From: Pararhizobium sp. A13
Lineage (GTDB): Bacteria; Pseudomonadota; Alphaproteobacteria; Rhizobiales; Rhizobiaceae
Assembly: GCF_040126305.1 (NCBI RefSeq)
Contig: NZ_CP149510.1
Coordinates: forward strand, 231,001 to 295,000
Length of the DNA stretch: 64,000 bases
Direction: 5' to 3'
Both the position numbers and the translations under genes were made by a program. The notes beneath the pieces were generated by a model. The model searched no databases and was not told the DNA's origin. It worked only from the letters and a program-made list of their open reading frames with translations. The stretch's first letter is position 1, and each line of letters starts with the position of its first letter. Below are positions 45,389 to 58,843 of this stretch, one piece after another.

Positions 45389-46609
45389 ATGACAAAGACC
45401 CGAAAAAATCTCCTTTGCCGTGCCGCAGCCGCGTTCATCACAGCCACAGCCCTGTTTGGCTCGTCACCCGCATTCGCCGACGCCAGTTTCGAGACCTGGA
45501 TCAACAGCTTCTATGCCACGGCGGCAAAGAGCGGAATCACCAAGGCCACCTATCGCCAGGCTTTCGCAGGTATAAAGACGCCCGACCCGGACGTGCTTGA
45601 GAAAGCACGCTATCAGCCCGAATTCAAGCACAAGATCTGGGAATATATCGACAGCCGCGTGAACCCCTATACGCGCAAGATCGGACAGGAAATGGCGGTC
45701 AAGCATGGCCGAACGCTGGCCGCGCTAGAGCGCCACTTCGGCATCGACAAGACCATTCTTCTGGCGATCTGGTCGATGGAATCCAATTATGGCGCGGTCC
45801 TGGAGAAGGACGAGCGGCTGCACTATGTTCCGCGCGCCTTGGCCACCCTTGCCTATGCCGATCCGAAACGGGCGAAATATGCCAAGACCCAGCTGATCGC
45901 CGCCTTGAAGATCCTGCAGAACGGCGACATCAGCCCGCGCGAGCTGAACGGCTCTTGGGCAGGCGCCATGGGCCACACGCAGTTCATTCCGACCAGCTAT
46001 CTGCTCTACGCCATCGACGCCGATGGCAATGGCCACAAGGACATCTGGAATTCCGTACCGGATGCTCTGGCGACAGCCGCCAATCTGTTGAAGAAGAACG
46101 GCTGGCAGCCGGGCCAGACCTGGGGTTATGAAGTCGCGCCGCCGCGGGACGGCAGCCAGTATGCCGGCCAGACGAAGACGCTGGCGCAATGGGCAGCCCT
46201 CGGCTTCACCCGCCCGAACGGCAAGGGCTTCCGCAACACGGACCAGCGCGCTGAGCTGAAAATGCCCGGCGGCGCCGTCAGTCCCGGCTTCCTGATGACC
46301 AAGAACTTCTTCGTCATCAAGCGCTACAATGCGTCCGATTCCTACGCGCTCGGCGTCGGCCTGCTTGCCGACGAAATCGCCGGTTACGGCGGCATGCAGC
46401 AGGCATGGAGCCGCCCGGACGGTTCGCTCGACATCAAGCAGAAGTTCGAGCTGCAGTCCCGCCTGAAGGAACTCGGCTACTACGACGGCGAGGTCGACGG
46501 CAATTTCGGCTCCGGCTCCAAGGCCGCCATCCAGGCCTTTCAGAGCCGCAACGGCCTCGCCCCTGATGGCGAGCCGACCCAGCATCTGTTGAAGGCTCTG
46601 CGGAACTAG
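45389..46609 (+). CDS. Lytic murein transglycosylase (MltB type) with peptidoglycan-binding domain
   Basis: 406 residues. There is a signal peptide (AAAFITATALFGSSPAFADA). The SLT_2/MltB domain (about 40-330) has the catalytic Glu in LAIWSMESNYGAVL and the SWAGAMGHTQFIPTSYLLYA block. A PG_binding_1 domain (about 345-405) has LKELGYYDGEVDGNFGSGSKAAIQAFQ. It cleaves peptidoglycan, forming 1,6-anhydroMurNAc. The start is the ATG at 45389 (MTKTRKN). It is a monocistronic gene. Confidence 0.93.
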   Translation: MTKTRKNLLCRAAAAFITATALFGSSPAFADASFETWINSFYATAAKSGITKATYRQAFAGIKTPDPDVLEKARYQPEFKHKIWEYIDSRVNPYTRKIGQEMAVKHGRTLAALERHFGIDKTILLAIWSMESNYGAVLEKDERLHYVPRALATLAYADPKRAKYAKTQLIAALKILQNGDISPRELNGSWAGAMGHTQFIPTSYLLYAIDADGNGHKDIWNSVPDALATAANLLKKNGWQPGQTWGYEVAPPRDGSQYAGQTKTLAQWAALGFTRPNGKGFRNTDQRAELKMPGGAVSPGFLMTKNFFVIKRYNASDSYALGVGLLADEIAGYGGMQQAWSRPDGSLDIKQKFELQSRLKELGYYDGEVDGNFGSGSKAAIQAFQSRNGLAPDGEPTQHLLKALRN

Positions 46610-46673
46610 GTCAGGCCCTCAATTGCGGCGCATTCCTGCGCCACGATCGGCCGATAGCTCCTAAAGGGAGCCA

Positions 46674-47957
46674 ATGCGCATCCTCCGCTGCGCATTGGCT
46701 TTAGCGCGAAAGACGCCCGGTACAAGTTCCATGAGCATGAATACGGCATTCAGACGTGGCATGAGGTGGCTGCTCAATGGCCTGATCGTCATTGCGGTCG
46801 GCGTCACGGCATTCGTGATCGAGCCGCCACGACAGGCCGGTGCCCAGGAACGCCGGTCAATCCTCGACATGCTGTTCGGCTTCGGCCGGCGGCGGCCGCC
46901 GCCGGTCTATGAAGACGTTCCGATCTACGAGCCCCGGCAACGGCAGCCGCAGCAACAGCGCCAGAAGCCAAGAAAGATTAAGCAGAAGGCTAAGCCCGCT
47001 CCGGTCGAGCCCGCGCCCGTCGTGGTTGAAAAACTGGACAATGCCAAGAAGGTTCTGGTCGTCGGCGATTTCATGGCCGGCAGTCTCGGCGACGGATTGA
47101 AAGTTGCCTTCGAGACGACCCCAGGTATCGTCATCGAAACCCGCGCCAACGGCTCCTCCGGCCTGGTGCGCGAGGATTATTTCAACTGGCCGGAAAGCCT
47201 GCCGGTCTATGTCGCCGAGCTGAAACCGTCGATCGTCATCGTCAGCCTCGGCGCCAACGAACGCCAGCAGATGTCGATCAACGGCGAGAAGGAAAAATTC
47301 CGCACCGACCGCTGGCTTGCCGAATATACGCGCCGCACCGGCGCCTTCGCAGCGCTCGCGCGCAGCGAGAATATTCCCCTGCTCTGGGTCGGCATGCCGC
47401 CTTTCCAGTCTACCGCGATGACCGCCGACATGGTCACTCTGAACGGCATCTTTCGCACGGAAACGGAAAAGGTCGGCGGCACTTTCATCGATATCTGGGA
47501 CGGTTTTGTCGACGAGGGCGGCAAATTCGTCATGACCGGCTCTGATATCAACGGCCAGCAGGTCCGCCTGCGCGGCTCGGACGGGGTCAACCTGACCAAG
47601 GCCGGCAAACGCAAGCTTGCCTTCTATGTCGAGAAGGATATCCGCAAGCTGCTCGGTGATGCGGCCGCTTCAACCCAGGACATTCCAGGCGCCGACGGTA
47701 TGAAGGATCTCGTCGTAGCCGCCCCGACCGCCAACGAAGACATCATCCAGACCCAGCCGATCAGCCTCGACGACCCCAATCTCGACGGCGGCGCAAGCCT
47801 TCTCGGCGGGCCGGCGACGCTCACCAGCAACGGCAAAAGCCCACGCGACCGCCTCGTCGAAAAAGGCGAAATCGCCGAGGCCCCGGCCGGACGGGTGGAC
47901 GATTTCCGGCTCGCGAAGCCGGAAACGGTGATCAGCAATCCGGTTATCCGGAACTGA
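46674..47957 (+). CDS. SGNH/GDSL hydrolase-like exported protein (DUF459)
   Basis: 427 residues. An N-terminal hydrophobic segment (LLNGLIVIAVGVTAFVI) is followed by a Pro/Gln/Lys-rich linker (about 70-120). The DUF459 domain (about 125-330) has KVLVVGDFMAGSLGDGL (GDS-like block I, here with GDF), IVIVSLGANERQQ and the C-terminal LRGSDGVNLTKAGKRKLA (Asp and near-His positions). In place of GDS the motif reads GDF, so catalysis is uncertain. The start is uncertain among 46674, 46731 and 46737. Confidence 0.82.
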   Translation: MRILRCALALARKTPGTSSMSMNTAFRRGMRWLLNGLIVIAVGVTAFVIEPPRQAGAQERRSILDMLFGFGRRRPPPVYEDVPIYEPRQRQPQQQRQKPRKIKQKAKPAPVEPAPVVVEKLDNAKKVLVVGDFMAGSLGDGLKVAFETTPGIVIETRANGSSGLVREDYFNWPESLPVYVAELKPSIVIVSLGANERQQMSINGEKEKFRTDRWLAEYTRRTGAFAALARSENIPLLWVGMPPFQSTAMTADMVTLNGIFRTETEKVGGTFIDIWDGFVDEGGKFVMTGSDINGQQVRLRGSDGVNLTKAGKRKLAFYVEKDIRKLLGDAAASTQDIPGADGMKDLVVAAPTANEDIIQTQPISLDDPNLDGGASLLGGPATLTSNGKSPRDRLVEKGEIAEAPAGRVDDFRLAKPETVISNPVIRN

Positions 47958-48022
47958 CCCGCGACGATCGCGGTATCACGCCTCGACGCTAAAGCTGTGA
48001 CTTAACGATTGCGATCCTTTTC

Positions 48023-48034
48023 GTTACATGTAAC
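48023..48034. promoter_or_regulatory. Candidate operator of the MazEF-type locus
   Basis: GTTACATGTAAC is a perfect 12-bp palindrome 24 bases before the antitoxin start. Autoregulation by the antitoxin-toxin complex is usual for such systems. Confidence 0.45.
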
Positions 48035-48057
48035 AGAAAGTAAAGGAGCTTTGATCC

Positions 48058-48279
48058 GTGCCGACACCGGTAAACCAGAGGGTTCAAAAGCGCCGCGAGA
48101 ATCTGCGCGCCGCAGGCCTGCGGCCTTTGCAAATTTGGGTCCCAGACACACGACGTCCAGGATTTACCGAGGAATGCCGCCGCCAGACGTTGCTGGTGGC
48201 AAAGGCCGATACGGCCGATCGGGATTTACGGGACTTTATGGATGCGGCCCTTGCCGATCTAGATAGCGGCGGCGAATGA
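48058..48279 (+). CDS. MazE-type antitoxin (DUF3018 family)
   Basis: 73 residues, starting with GTG at 48058 after AAAGGAGCTT. The sequence PVNQRVQKRRENLRAAGLRPLQIWVPDTRRPGF is typical of DUF3018 antitoxins (core RRENLRAAGLRPLQIWVPD). The C-terminal half is acidic and probably wraps the toxin. It overlaps the toxin start by 4 bases (ATGA). Confidence 0.88.
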   Translation: MPTPVNQRVQKRRENLRAAGLRPLQIWVPDTRRPGFTEECRRQTLLVAKADTADRDLRDFMDAALADLDSGGE

Positions 48280-48599
48280 GGCGCGGTGATCTCGTGACGG
48301 TCGCCATGCCCGGCGATTTCGGTAAACCGCGTCCTGCCCTCGTCATTCAGTCGGATCAATTCTCCGCCACAGCGACACTCACAGTGTTGTTGCTTTCCAG
48401 CATGCTGGTAGACGCGTCGCTGATCCGGCTGACCGCGCATCCGACTCCGGCAAACGGTCTTCAAAAGCCGGCGCAGATCATGATCGACAAGGTCATGACG
48501 GTAAGACGTGACAGGCTTGGAGAGACCTTCGGTCGCATCGATGAAGAAACGATGATTTCCGTCAATCGATCGTTGGCCCTGTTCTTCGGCTTTGCCTGA
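48276..48599 (+). CDS. MazF/PemK-type endoribonuclease toxin
   Basis: 107 residues with the PemK/MazF beta-barrel pattern: RRGDLVTVAMPGDFGKPRPALVIQSD at the N-terminus (core GKPRPALVIQSD), VLLLSSMLVDASLIRL, the KPAQIMIDKVMTVRRDRLG block containing the RNA-binding loop, and LALFFGFA. It is expected to cleave mRNA at specific sites under stress. It is translationally coupled to the antitoxin. Confidence 0.9.
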   Translation: MRRGDLVTVAMPGDFGKPRPALVIQSDQFSATATLTVLLLSSMLVDASLIRLTAHPTPANGLQKPAQIMIDKVMTVRRDRLGETFGRIDEETMISVNRSLALFFGFA

Positions 48600-48714
48600 C
48601 CATTGCAGGAAAATCATAAACTCAACGACCAATCCTAAACTGCGCGGTGCGTCCCATCCGACATCCGCGCAGTCTTGATCTTGTTCTATTGAACTACGAC
48701 GGCTCCCGTCGCCT

Positions 48715-50169
48715 TTACCGCGGCAGCACGGTCGAGCCCATCAGCGCCTCGTCGATGGCGCGGGCCGCCTGACGGCCTTCGCGGATCGCCCAGACGACCA
48801 GCGACTGGCCGCGACGCACGTCGCCGGCCACCCAGAGCTTGTCGACCGAAGTGCGGTAGTCCTTGTCGTTGGCGACGACATTGGTCGAGCCGCGGCGGTC
48901 GGTGTTGATCGTCAGCTTGTCGCCGAGATCCTTCAGCACGCTGTCGGTGAACGGACCGCTGAAGCCGATGGCGATGAAGGCGAGATCGGCCTTGATGACG
49001 AATTCCGTGCCGGCGATCGGCTTGCGGCGCTCGTCGACCTGGCAGCATTTCACGCCCGTCAGCATCCCGTCCTCGCCGACGAATTCGAGCGTTGCCACCT
49101 GGAACTCGCGCACGGCGCCTTCGGCCTGGGAGGACGAAGTGCGCATCTTCGTCGCCCAGAACGGCCAGACGGCGAGCTTGTCTTCCTTTTCCGGCGGCAT
49201 CGGACGGATATCCAGCTGCGTCACCTTGACGGCGCCCTGGCGGAAGGCGGTGCCGACGCAGTCGGACGCCGTGTCACCACCGCCGACGACGACGACATGC
49301 TTGCCGCCGGCCAGGATCGGATCGGACGGCCAGCCGATGCTGTCGATGTTCTCGCGGCCGACGCGGCGGTTCTGCTGGACGAGATAGGGCATCGCGTCAT
49401 GCACGCCGGCGAAATCGACGCCCGGAATACCGGCATTGCGCGGTGTTTCCGAACCGCCGCAGTAAAGCACGGCATCATGCTCGTCTATCAGGCTGTCGAC
49501 TGTGCGGTCGACACCGACATTGACGCCGCAATGGAACGTCACGCCTTCGCCGCGCATCTGGTCGACGCGACGGTCGATGAAGTTCTTTTCCATCTTGAAG
49601 TCCGGGATGCCGTAACGCAGCAGACCGCCGGGCTTGCTTTCGCGCTCATAGACATGAACCTCATGGCCGGCGCGGGCGAGCTGCTGTGCCGACGCCATGC
49701 CGGCCGGGCCGGAACCGATGATCGCAACCTTTTTGCCGGTCTTCGTGACGGCCGGCTGCGGCACGATGTAGCCCATCTCATAGGCCTTGTCGGCGATCGC
49801 CTGCTCGACGGTCTTGATCGCGACGGGCGCATCCTCGAGGTTCAGCGTGCAGGCCTCCTCGCAAGGAGCCGGGCAGATCCGACCAGTGAATTCCGGGAAA
49901 TTGTTGGTCGAATGCAGGTTGCGGATCGCCTCGTCCCAGTTGCCGTTGTAGACGAGATCGTTCCAGTCGGGGATCTGGTTGTGCACCGGGCAGCCGGTCG
50001 GGCCATGGCAATAGGGGATGCCACAGTCCATGCAGCGCGCGGCCTGCTTCTGCACTTCCGGGTCCGACATCGGGATCGTGAATTCGCGGAAATGCCGAAT
50101 GCGGTCGGACGCCGGCTGGTACTTCGCCAGTTGCCGGTCGATTTCCATGAAACCTGTAACCTTACCCAT
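48715..50169 (-). CDS. gltD: Glutamate synthase small subunit
   Basis: 484 residues. The N-terminal Fe-S cysteines are in RCMDCGIPYCHGPTGCPVHN and ICPAPCEEACTLN. FAD- and NADPH-binding Rossmann motifs follow: VAIIGSGPAGMASAQQLARAG and VVVVGGGDTASDCVGTA. The ending is WAIREGRQAARAIDEALMG. It passes electrons from NADPH to GltB in ammonia assimilation. It is third in the gltB-microprotein-gltD operon. Confidence 0.96.
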   Translation of the reverse strand: MGKVTGFMEIDRQLAKYQPASDRIRHFREFTIPMSDPEVQKQAARCMDCGIPYCHGPTGCPVHNQIPDWNDLVYNGNWDEAIRNLHSTNNFPEFTGRICPAPCEEACTLNLEDAPVAIKTVEQAIADKAYEMGYIVPQPAVTKTGKKVAIIGSGPAGMASAQQLARAGHEVHVYERESKPGGLLRYGIPDFKMEKNFIDRRVDQMRGEGVTFHCGVNVGVDRTVDSLIDEHDAVLYCGGSETPRNAGIPGVDFAGVHDAMPYLVQQNRRVGRENIDSIGWPSDPILAGGKHVVVVGGGDTASDCVGTAFRQGAVKVTQLDIRPMPPEKEDKLAVWPFWATKMRTSSSQAEGAVREFQVATLEFVGEDGMLTGVKCCQVDERRKPIAGTEFVIKADLAFIAIGFSGPFTDSVLKDLGDKLTINTDRRGSTNVVANDKDYRTSVDKLWVAGDVRRGQSLVVWAIREGRQAARAIDEALMGSTVLPR

Positions 50170-50184
50170 GTTTCGTCCCTTATA

Positions 50185-50351
50185 TCATAGAGGAGGCCAC
50201 GCGGGACCCCAGTACCAGCAGGCGAAGCCGATCAGCGCCCCCAGCACGATGAATTCCATATTGATCTCGCCGTTCGCCATGAACGCGATCGCCGGAACAG
50301 CGACCGCGACACCCGCCGAAATCACCCGATGAATGGCAACGCCGTGCGGCA

Positions 50352-50352
<1 letters not shown>
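50185..50352 (-). CDS. 55-residue membrane microprotein between gltB and gltD
   Basis: The ORF begins MPHGVAIHRVISAGVAVAVP and ends YWGPAWPPL. There are two predicted transmembrane or hydrophobic segments (about residues 9-25 and 33-48), with Cys45 and Trp-rich termini. Its ATG overlaps the gltB stop (TAATG), and gltD starts 15 bases after its stop, so all three are surely co-translated. It is too short for standard ORF cut-offs. The function is unknown. The tight coupling suggests a role with glutamate synthase or its membrane association; this is inference. Confidence 0.8.
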
Positions 50353-55076
<4,724 letters not shown>

Positions 55077-55639
55077 CGTCTTCCTCCTGTTAACCCGGCA
55101 GCGACCGGGTATTTCCGCAGTCCAGGCAGGCTTTCGCGAGCAAGAACCCCGCTCAGGCCGGCACCGGCATTATCGTTGCATGATCCTGATCCGGTCGCAA
55201 ATGAAGCATTTACCGCATCAGGCAAAGTGCTCGCGACCATTGCGATTGCTGCGTCAGCCCGGACCTTGAGCGTCCTGCGCGGTTACAATCGTCGGCCGGC
55301 ACCCGCTTTTGTGCAGGCCTTCCGGCGTCTTTCCGGTCTTGAGACCGAAATAGGACAGTCTTGCTGTCCTATTTCATAGGCTCTATGCCAGAAACCTCCC
55401 CGGACCGCAAGGGTACCAATATAAAATATTCTGGGAGATTTTACCGAACATTGCGGTTAATTTCGCATTTTTGTAATTTTCTTTCGTCAGCTCGTCATTT
55501 TCTTCGATTTGGTTTCAAACTGGTCTGACATTGTCCTTATCGCACCAGTTCCGCATTGCTTGCGGCTCCAGCATCTTTATGGTCGATGCCAACAATCCCG
55601 CCGGAGCTTTCCATCCCCGGAAACCACAGGACCACATTG
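55077..55639. other. Divergent regulatory region between gltB and threonine aldolase
   Basis: 563 bases with no gene. It contains two adjacent hairpins (CGGTC-TTGA-GACCG near 55336, and the perfect 12-bp arms GAAATAGGACAG / CTGTCCTATTTC at 55347-55375). Beyond them is an AT-rich stretch from 55415 to 55500 that probably holds promoters. Confidence 0.6.
55347..55375. repeat. Perfect 12-bp inverted repeat upstream of gltB
   Basis: GAAATAGGACAG and CTGTCCTATTTC with a 5-base loop. It is about 270 bases upstream of the gltB start. There is no adjacent T-run on either side, so it looks like an operator or leader hairpin rather than a terminator. Confidence 0.6.
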
Positions 55640-56686
55640 ATGATTTTCTCCTCGGACAATTGGGCGGGCGCCCATCCCGTGATTGCCGAAAGCCTGGTCA
55701 AGGCTGCCGGCGGCTTTGCCTCGGCCTACGGCGCCAGCGATCTCGATAGAAAGGTGGAGAAGAAACTTTCCGAAATATTCGAACGCGACGTTGCCGTCTT
55801 CTTCGTCGCCACCGGCACGGCCGCCAATTCGCTGGCTCTTGCCAGCGCCAACCGTCCCGGTGGCCATGTCTTCTGCCACCGCGAAGCGCATGTGAACGTC
55901 GATGAATGCGGTGCTCCGGAATTCTTTTCGCACGGCAGCCGGCTGGCGCCGGTCGATGGCGCGCTCGGCAAGATCGACCCGCTGAAGCTGGAAACAGAAA
56001 TCAAGCGCTTCCCGCCGGGCTTCGTCCATGGCGGACAGCCAATGGCGATCACGATAACGCAGGCTACCGAAGCCGGTACGGCTTACGGCCTCGATGAAAT
56101 CGACAGGATCGCAGCGATTGCCCGGAAATACCATCTGCCACTGCACATGGATGGCGCCCGCTTCGCCAACGCCCTCGTCAGCCTCGGCGCAACGCCGGCC
56201 GAGATGACCTGGAAGCGCGGCGTCGATCTTCTCTCCTTTGGTGGCACCAAGAACGGCTGCTGGTGTGCAGAGGCGTTGATCCTGTTCGATCCCGCAAAGG
56301 CCCAGCAGATGCACTACCTGCGCAAGCGCTCCGCCCAACTCTTTTCCAAGTCCCGCTTCATCGCCGCCCAGTTCGACGCCTATCTCGAAGGCGGCCTCTG
56401 GCTCGATCTCGCCCGGCACGCAAACCTCATGGCGAACTGGCTGGCCGAGGGCATCGAAGCATCGACCGGCGCACGGCTCGCCTGGCCGAGCGGTTCCAAT
56501 GAACTCTTCATCATCCTGAGGAAGGAAACGGCGAAAAAGCTGGAGGAAAAGGGCGCCGTCTTCTACGACTGGCCCGTGCCCCACACGCTGGCGGGATCGG
56601 TCGCGGCCGACGAAGGCCTCTATCGTCTCGTCACCAGCTTCGCGACGACGAAAGAGGACGTGGAGCAATTTATCGCGGCTTGCTGA
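55640..56686 (+). CDS. Low-specificity L-threonine aldolase
   Basis: 348 residues of PLP fold type I. Blocks are SSDNWAGAHPVIAESLVKA, VFFVATGTAANSLAL (phosphate loop), the cofactor Asp in LPLHMDGARFANAL and the PLP Lys in LLSFGGTKNGCWCAEA. It splits threonine or allo-threonine into glycine and acetaldehyde. The start is the ATG at 55640 after CAGGA; the longer frame from 55556 is unlikely. It is divergent from gltB. Confidence 0.92.
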   Translation: MIFSSDNWAGAHPVIAESLVKAAGGFASAYGASDLDRKVEKKLSEIFERDVAVFFVATGTAANSLALASANRPGGHVFCHREAHVNVDECGAPEFFSHGSRLAPVDGALGKIDPLKLETEIKRFPPGFVHGGQPMAITITQATEAGTAYGLDEIDRIAAIARKYHLPLHMDGARFANALVSLGATPAEMTWKRGVDLLSFGGTKNGCWCAEALILFDPAKAQQMHYLRKRSAQLFSKSRFIAAQFDAYLEGGLWLDLARHANLMANWLAEGIEASTGARLAWPSGSNELFIILRKETAKKLEEKGAVFYDWPVPHTLAGSVAADEGLYRLVTSFATTKEDVEQFIAAC

Positions 56687-56847
56687 GCCCGGCCTGCGGG
56701 TAAAGAATTGCGCCGCCTGAAAGAGCAAACAGATACCGCGCCCTCCCGGGACGCCAATTGCTGACTGAAATGTGAAAATTTGTTTTGGTGCCCGCCGGAG
56801 AAATCGATGCCGGAACGCGGACTTTCAAAAAGAGAGATTCGCGACAA

Positions 56848-57651
56848 TTAAAAGAATTCGTCCAAAAGCTGATAGTAGGACAGCTTGGCAGTATCCGGCT
56901 TGGAAACGCCGTACGAACCGAGAAAAGCCAGTCCCCATTTCTCCCCCAAATTGTATCGAACGCTCCAATACGCCAAAGCTATATCCTGATAGCGATCGGC
57001 GACTCCCAGACGGGCGCAATCAACAAACCCGCTGAACTGACCGTTGCGCGACATGAAGTTCGGTAGACATGCGTCTCCGTGCGTTACGACGAGGTCCGCG
57101 CCGTTCGGCATTTGCGCTTCCAGAAGCTTGAACAAATCTTCGGCGGAATTGCCCAGCCTCTCTTCATCGAAGTCGGACTCATCCACCAGCCCCGCCTCCA
57201 TCCGCTCTTTTGCAAGCGCCAACCGATTAGCCAACCTATGATCGAAAGGGCAGCTGCCGATGTCGATCGAGTGCAACCTGCAAAGCGCGGCGGAAAGAGT
57301 TTCGATACACTCTTTGGGCGCGATCGATGCAGATGAGGATAGAGCTTGGCCGGGAATTGCAGTGGTCAACAGCCAGTTTTTGCCAGCGTAGATCTCCTGC
57401 GCGACGACGCTGGGGCATAGCATCCCGGCTCCAGCAAGCCATTGAAGCCGCCCTGCCTCATGGGGCAGTTCGGCGAACGGGCCAACCGGCTCGCATTTGA
57501 GAAAAAGACCGGGCTGGCTGTCAGAAACCAACCTGAACACGCCTGCCGACGAGCGGCCGACCTCATCTCGCTCCCACGTGTAGGGCGATATCCGGACGTG
57601 CCACTCAGGCGGTAGATCGGCGACATTCAGGGTGAGGGGCAATTCACTCAT
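56848..57651 (-). CDS. APH(3')-like aminoglycoside phosphotransferase
   Basis: 267 residues, the standard APH(3') length. Key motifs are ERDEVGRSSAGVFRL (Gly-rich loop region), the Lys in LFLKCE, the catalytic loop VVTHGDACLPNFM, the Mg-binding FSGFVDCARLGVADRYQDIAL and the terminal YYQLLDEFF. All catalytic residues appear intact, so kanamycin/neomycin-type phosphorylation is plausible. No transposon ends or integron features were seen around it. The surrounding DNA is somewhat less GC-rich. Confidence 0.88.
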   Translation of the reverse strand: MSELPLTLNVADLPPEWHVRISPYTWERDEVGRSSAGVFRLVSDSQPGLFLKCEPVGPFAELPHEAGRLQWLAGAGMLCPSVVAQEIYAGKNWLLTTAIPGQALSSSASIAPKECIETLSAALCRLHSIDIGSCPFDHRLANRLALAKERMEAGLVDESDFDEERLGNSAEDLFKLLEAQMPNGADLVVTHGDACLPNFMSRNGQFSGFVDCARLGVADRYQDIALAYWSVRYNLGEKWGLAFLGSYGVSKPDTAKLSYYQLLDEFF

Positions 57652-57751
57652 CGAAAACCCTTACTAGTGTCTCTCGTAGCGAATGCCGCGGCATCTGGGC
57701 CGCCTCCTCGCGAAAAGCGGAAAACCCGTTTCAATCTCTCTGCCATAAGAA

Positions 57752-57784
57752 AAACCGCCTGCAACGCGCGGTTACAAGCGGTTT
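57752..57784 (-). terminator. Probable terminator of hsp20
   Basis: AAACCGC / GCGGTTT arms enclosing a 19-base, GC-rich loop that can itself pair. On the minus strand the right arm is followed by TTCTT. It lies 85 bases after the hsp20 stop. Confidence 0.6.
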
Positions 57785-57868
57785 CTGCGACAACGGGAGT
57801 TCCGTCCGCCAGTGGGTCAACGCCGCCGCTAGCGGACGCCGTTTCTTCATGTTGACCGATGCCGTGCC

Positions 57869-58360
57869 TTAGTTGGCGCTGCCTTCGATCTCAGCGGTTT
57901 CGACCTGGGTCGCTTCGATCTGCTTCGGCTGAGACTGCGCAACGGAGATACCGATCTTGCGCGGCTTGGCTGCTTCCGGAATCTGGCGCAGGAGATCGAT
58001 GTGAAGCAGGCCGTGCTTCAGCGAAGCGGACTGGATCTCCACGTGATCGGCAAGCTGGAAGCGGCGCTCGAAGGCGCGCTTGGCGATGCCGCGATACAGG
58101 AACTGGTTTTCCGAGGTCTTTTCTTCGCTCTTCTCACCCTTGACGGTCAGCGTGTGCTCGCGCGCTTCGATCGAAAGTTCGGTTTCGTCGAAACCGGCGA
58201 CGGCCATGGTGATCCGGTAGGTGTTTTCACCGGTCCGCTCGATATTGTAGGGCGGATAGGTCTGCGACTGGTCCGGCTGGCCGAGACTGTCAAGCATGGT
58301 AAAGAGACGGTCGAAGCCGACCGTGGAACGGTAGAGGGGGGAAAAATCAACGTGACGCAT
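57869..58360 (-). CDS. Small heat-shock protein Hsp20 (IbpA-like)
   Basis: 163 residues. The N-terminus FSPLYRSTVGFDRLFTMLD is typical of class A rhizobial small heat-shock proteins. The alpha-crystallin domain (about 35-125) has YPPYNIERTGENTYRITMAVAGF, the LTVKGEK strand and the GIAKRAFERRFQLADHVE block. A Gln/Glu-rich tail follows. It is an ATP-independent holdase in the cytoplasm. The start is the ATG at 58360, with AAGAGGAC upstream inside an RNA-thermometer-like leader. Confidence 0.92.
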   Translation of the reverse strand: MRHVDFSPLYRSTVGFDRLFTMLDSLGQPDQSQTYPPYNIERTGENTYRITMAVAGFDETELSIEAREHTLTVKGEKSEEKTSENQFLYRGIAKRAFERRFQLADHVEIQSASLKHGLLHIDLLRQIPEAAKPRKIGISVAQSQPKQIEATQVETAEIEGSAN

Positions 58361-58450
58361 GGTGTCCTCTTGAGAGCAACTGTTAGCGATCATGGCTGTG
58401 TCATCCCGAAAGCGGCGATGGCAAAGCCGGTTAGACGGGCCCGTCTTCGG
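58361..58450 (-). promoter_or_regulatory. ROSE-like RNA thermometer in the hsp20 5' leader
   Basis: On the minus strand the leader carries a perfect AGACGGGCCCGTCT hairpin (58433-58446). It ends in GTTGCTCTCAAGAGGACACC, where the U-rich GCU segment can pair with the AGAGGA Shine-Dalgarno, the hallmark of ROSE elements. Melting at high temperature would expose the ribosome-binding site. Confidence 0.6.
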
Positions 58451-58843
58451 CGCCCGCTACGATGAGATGGGAATTGTTTTTCCCACCTTCAAGACCCCAA
58501 AAAGCATGTTCCGCGTCTCGGGAAAGCTGCCTTTTCTCGATAAACGCAGCATGAACGGCCGGTTCCGGTGGCGTTCAGCTTCCATGGGCTAGATTGCGGC
58601 TATCGGAAGACAAGGCAGGCAGTACGGTGAACGTCCCTTCTCCCGCATGCTGCCGGCCTTCAGCCGACCGACTGTTTCTGGCCGGGAACGGTAAATCAGT
58701 CCCCCACCGTTTCCGGTCCTTTTTCTTTGACGCCCGAAACAGGGGCGCCTATCCCTTGACGCGGTTGCTGCACCCTTCCTTAATCGGAATCGTATCAGTG
58801 TTATCACCGCGCCTTGCCTAGCCCCGCCGGATCGACCTTGCCC

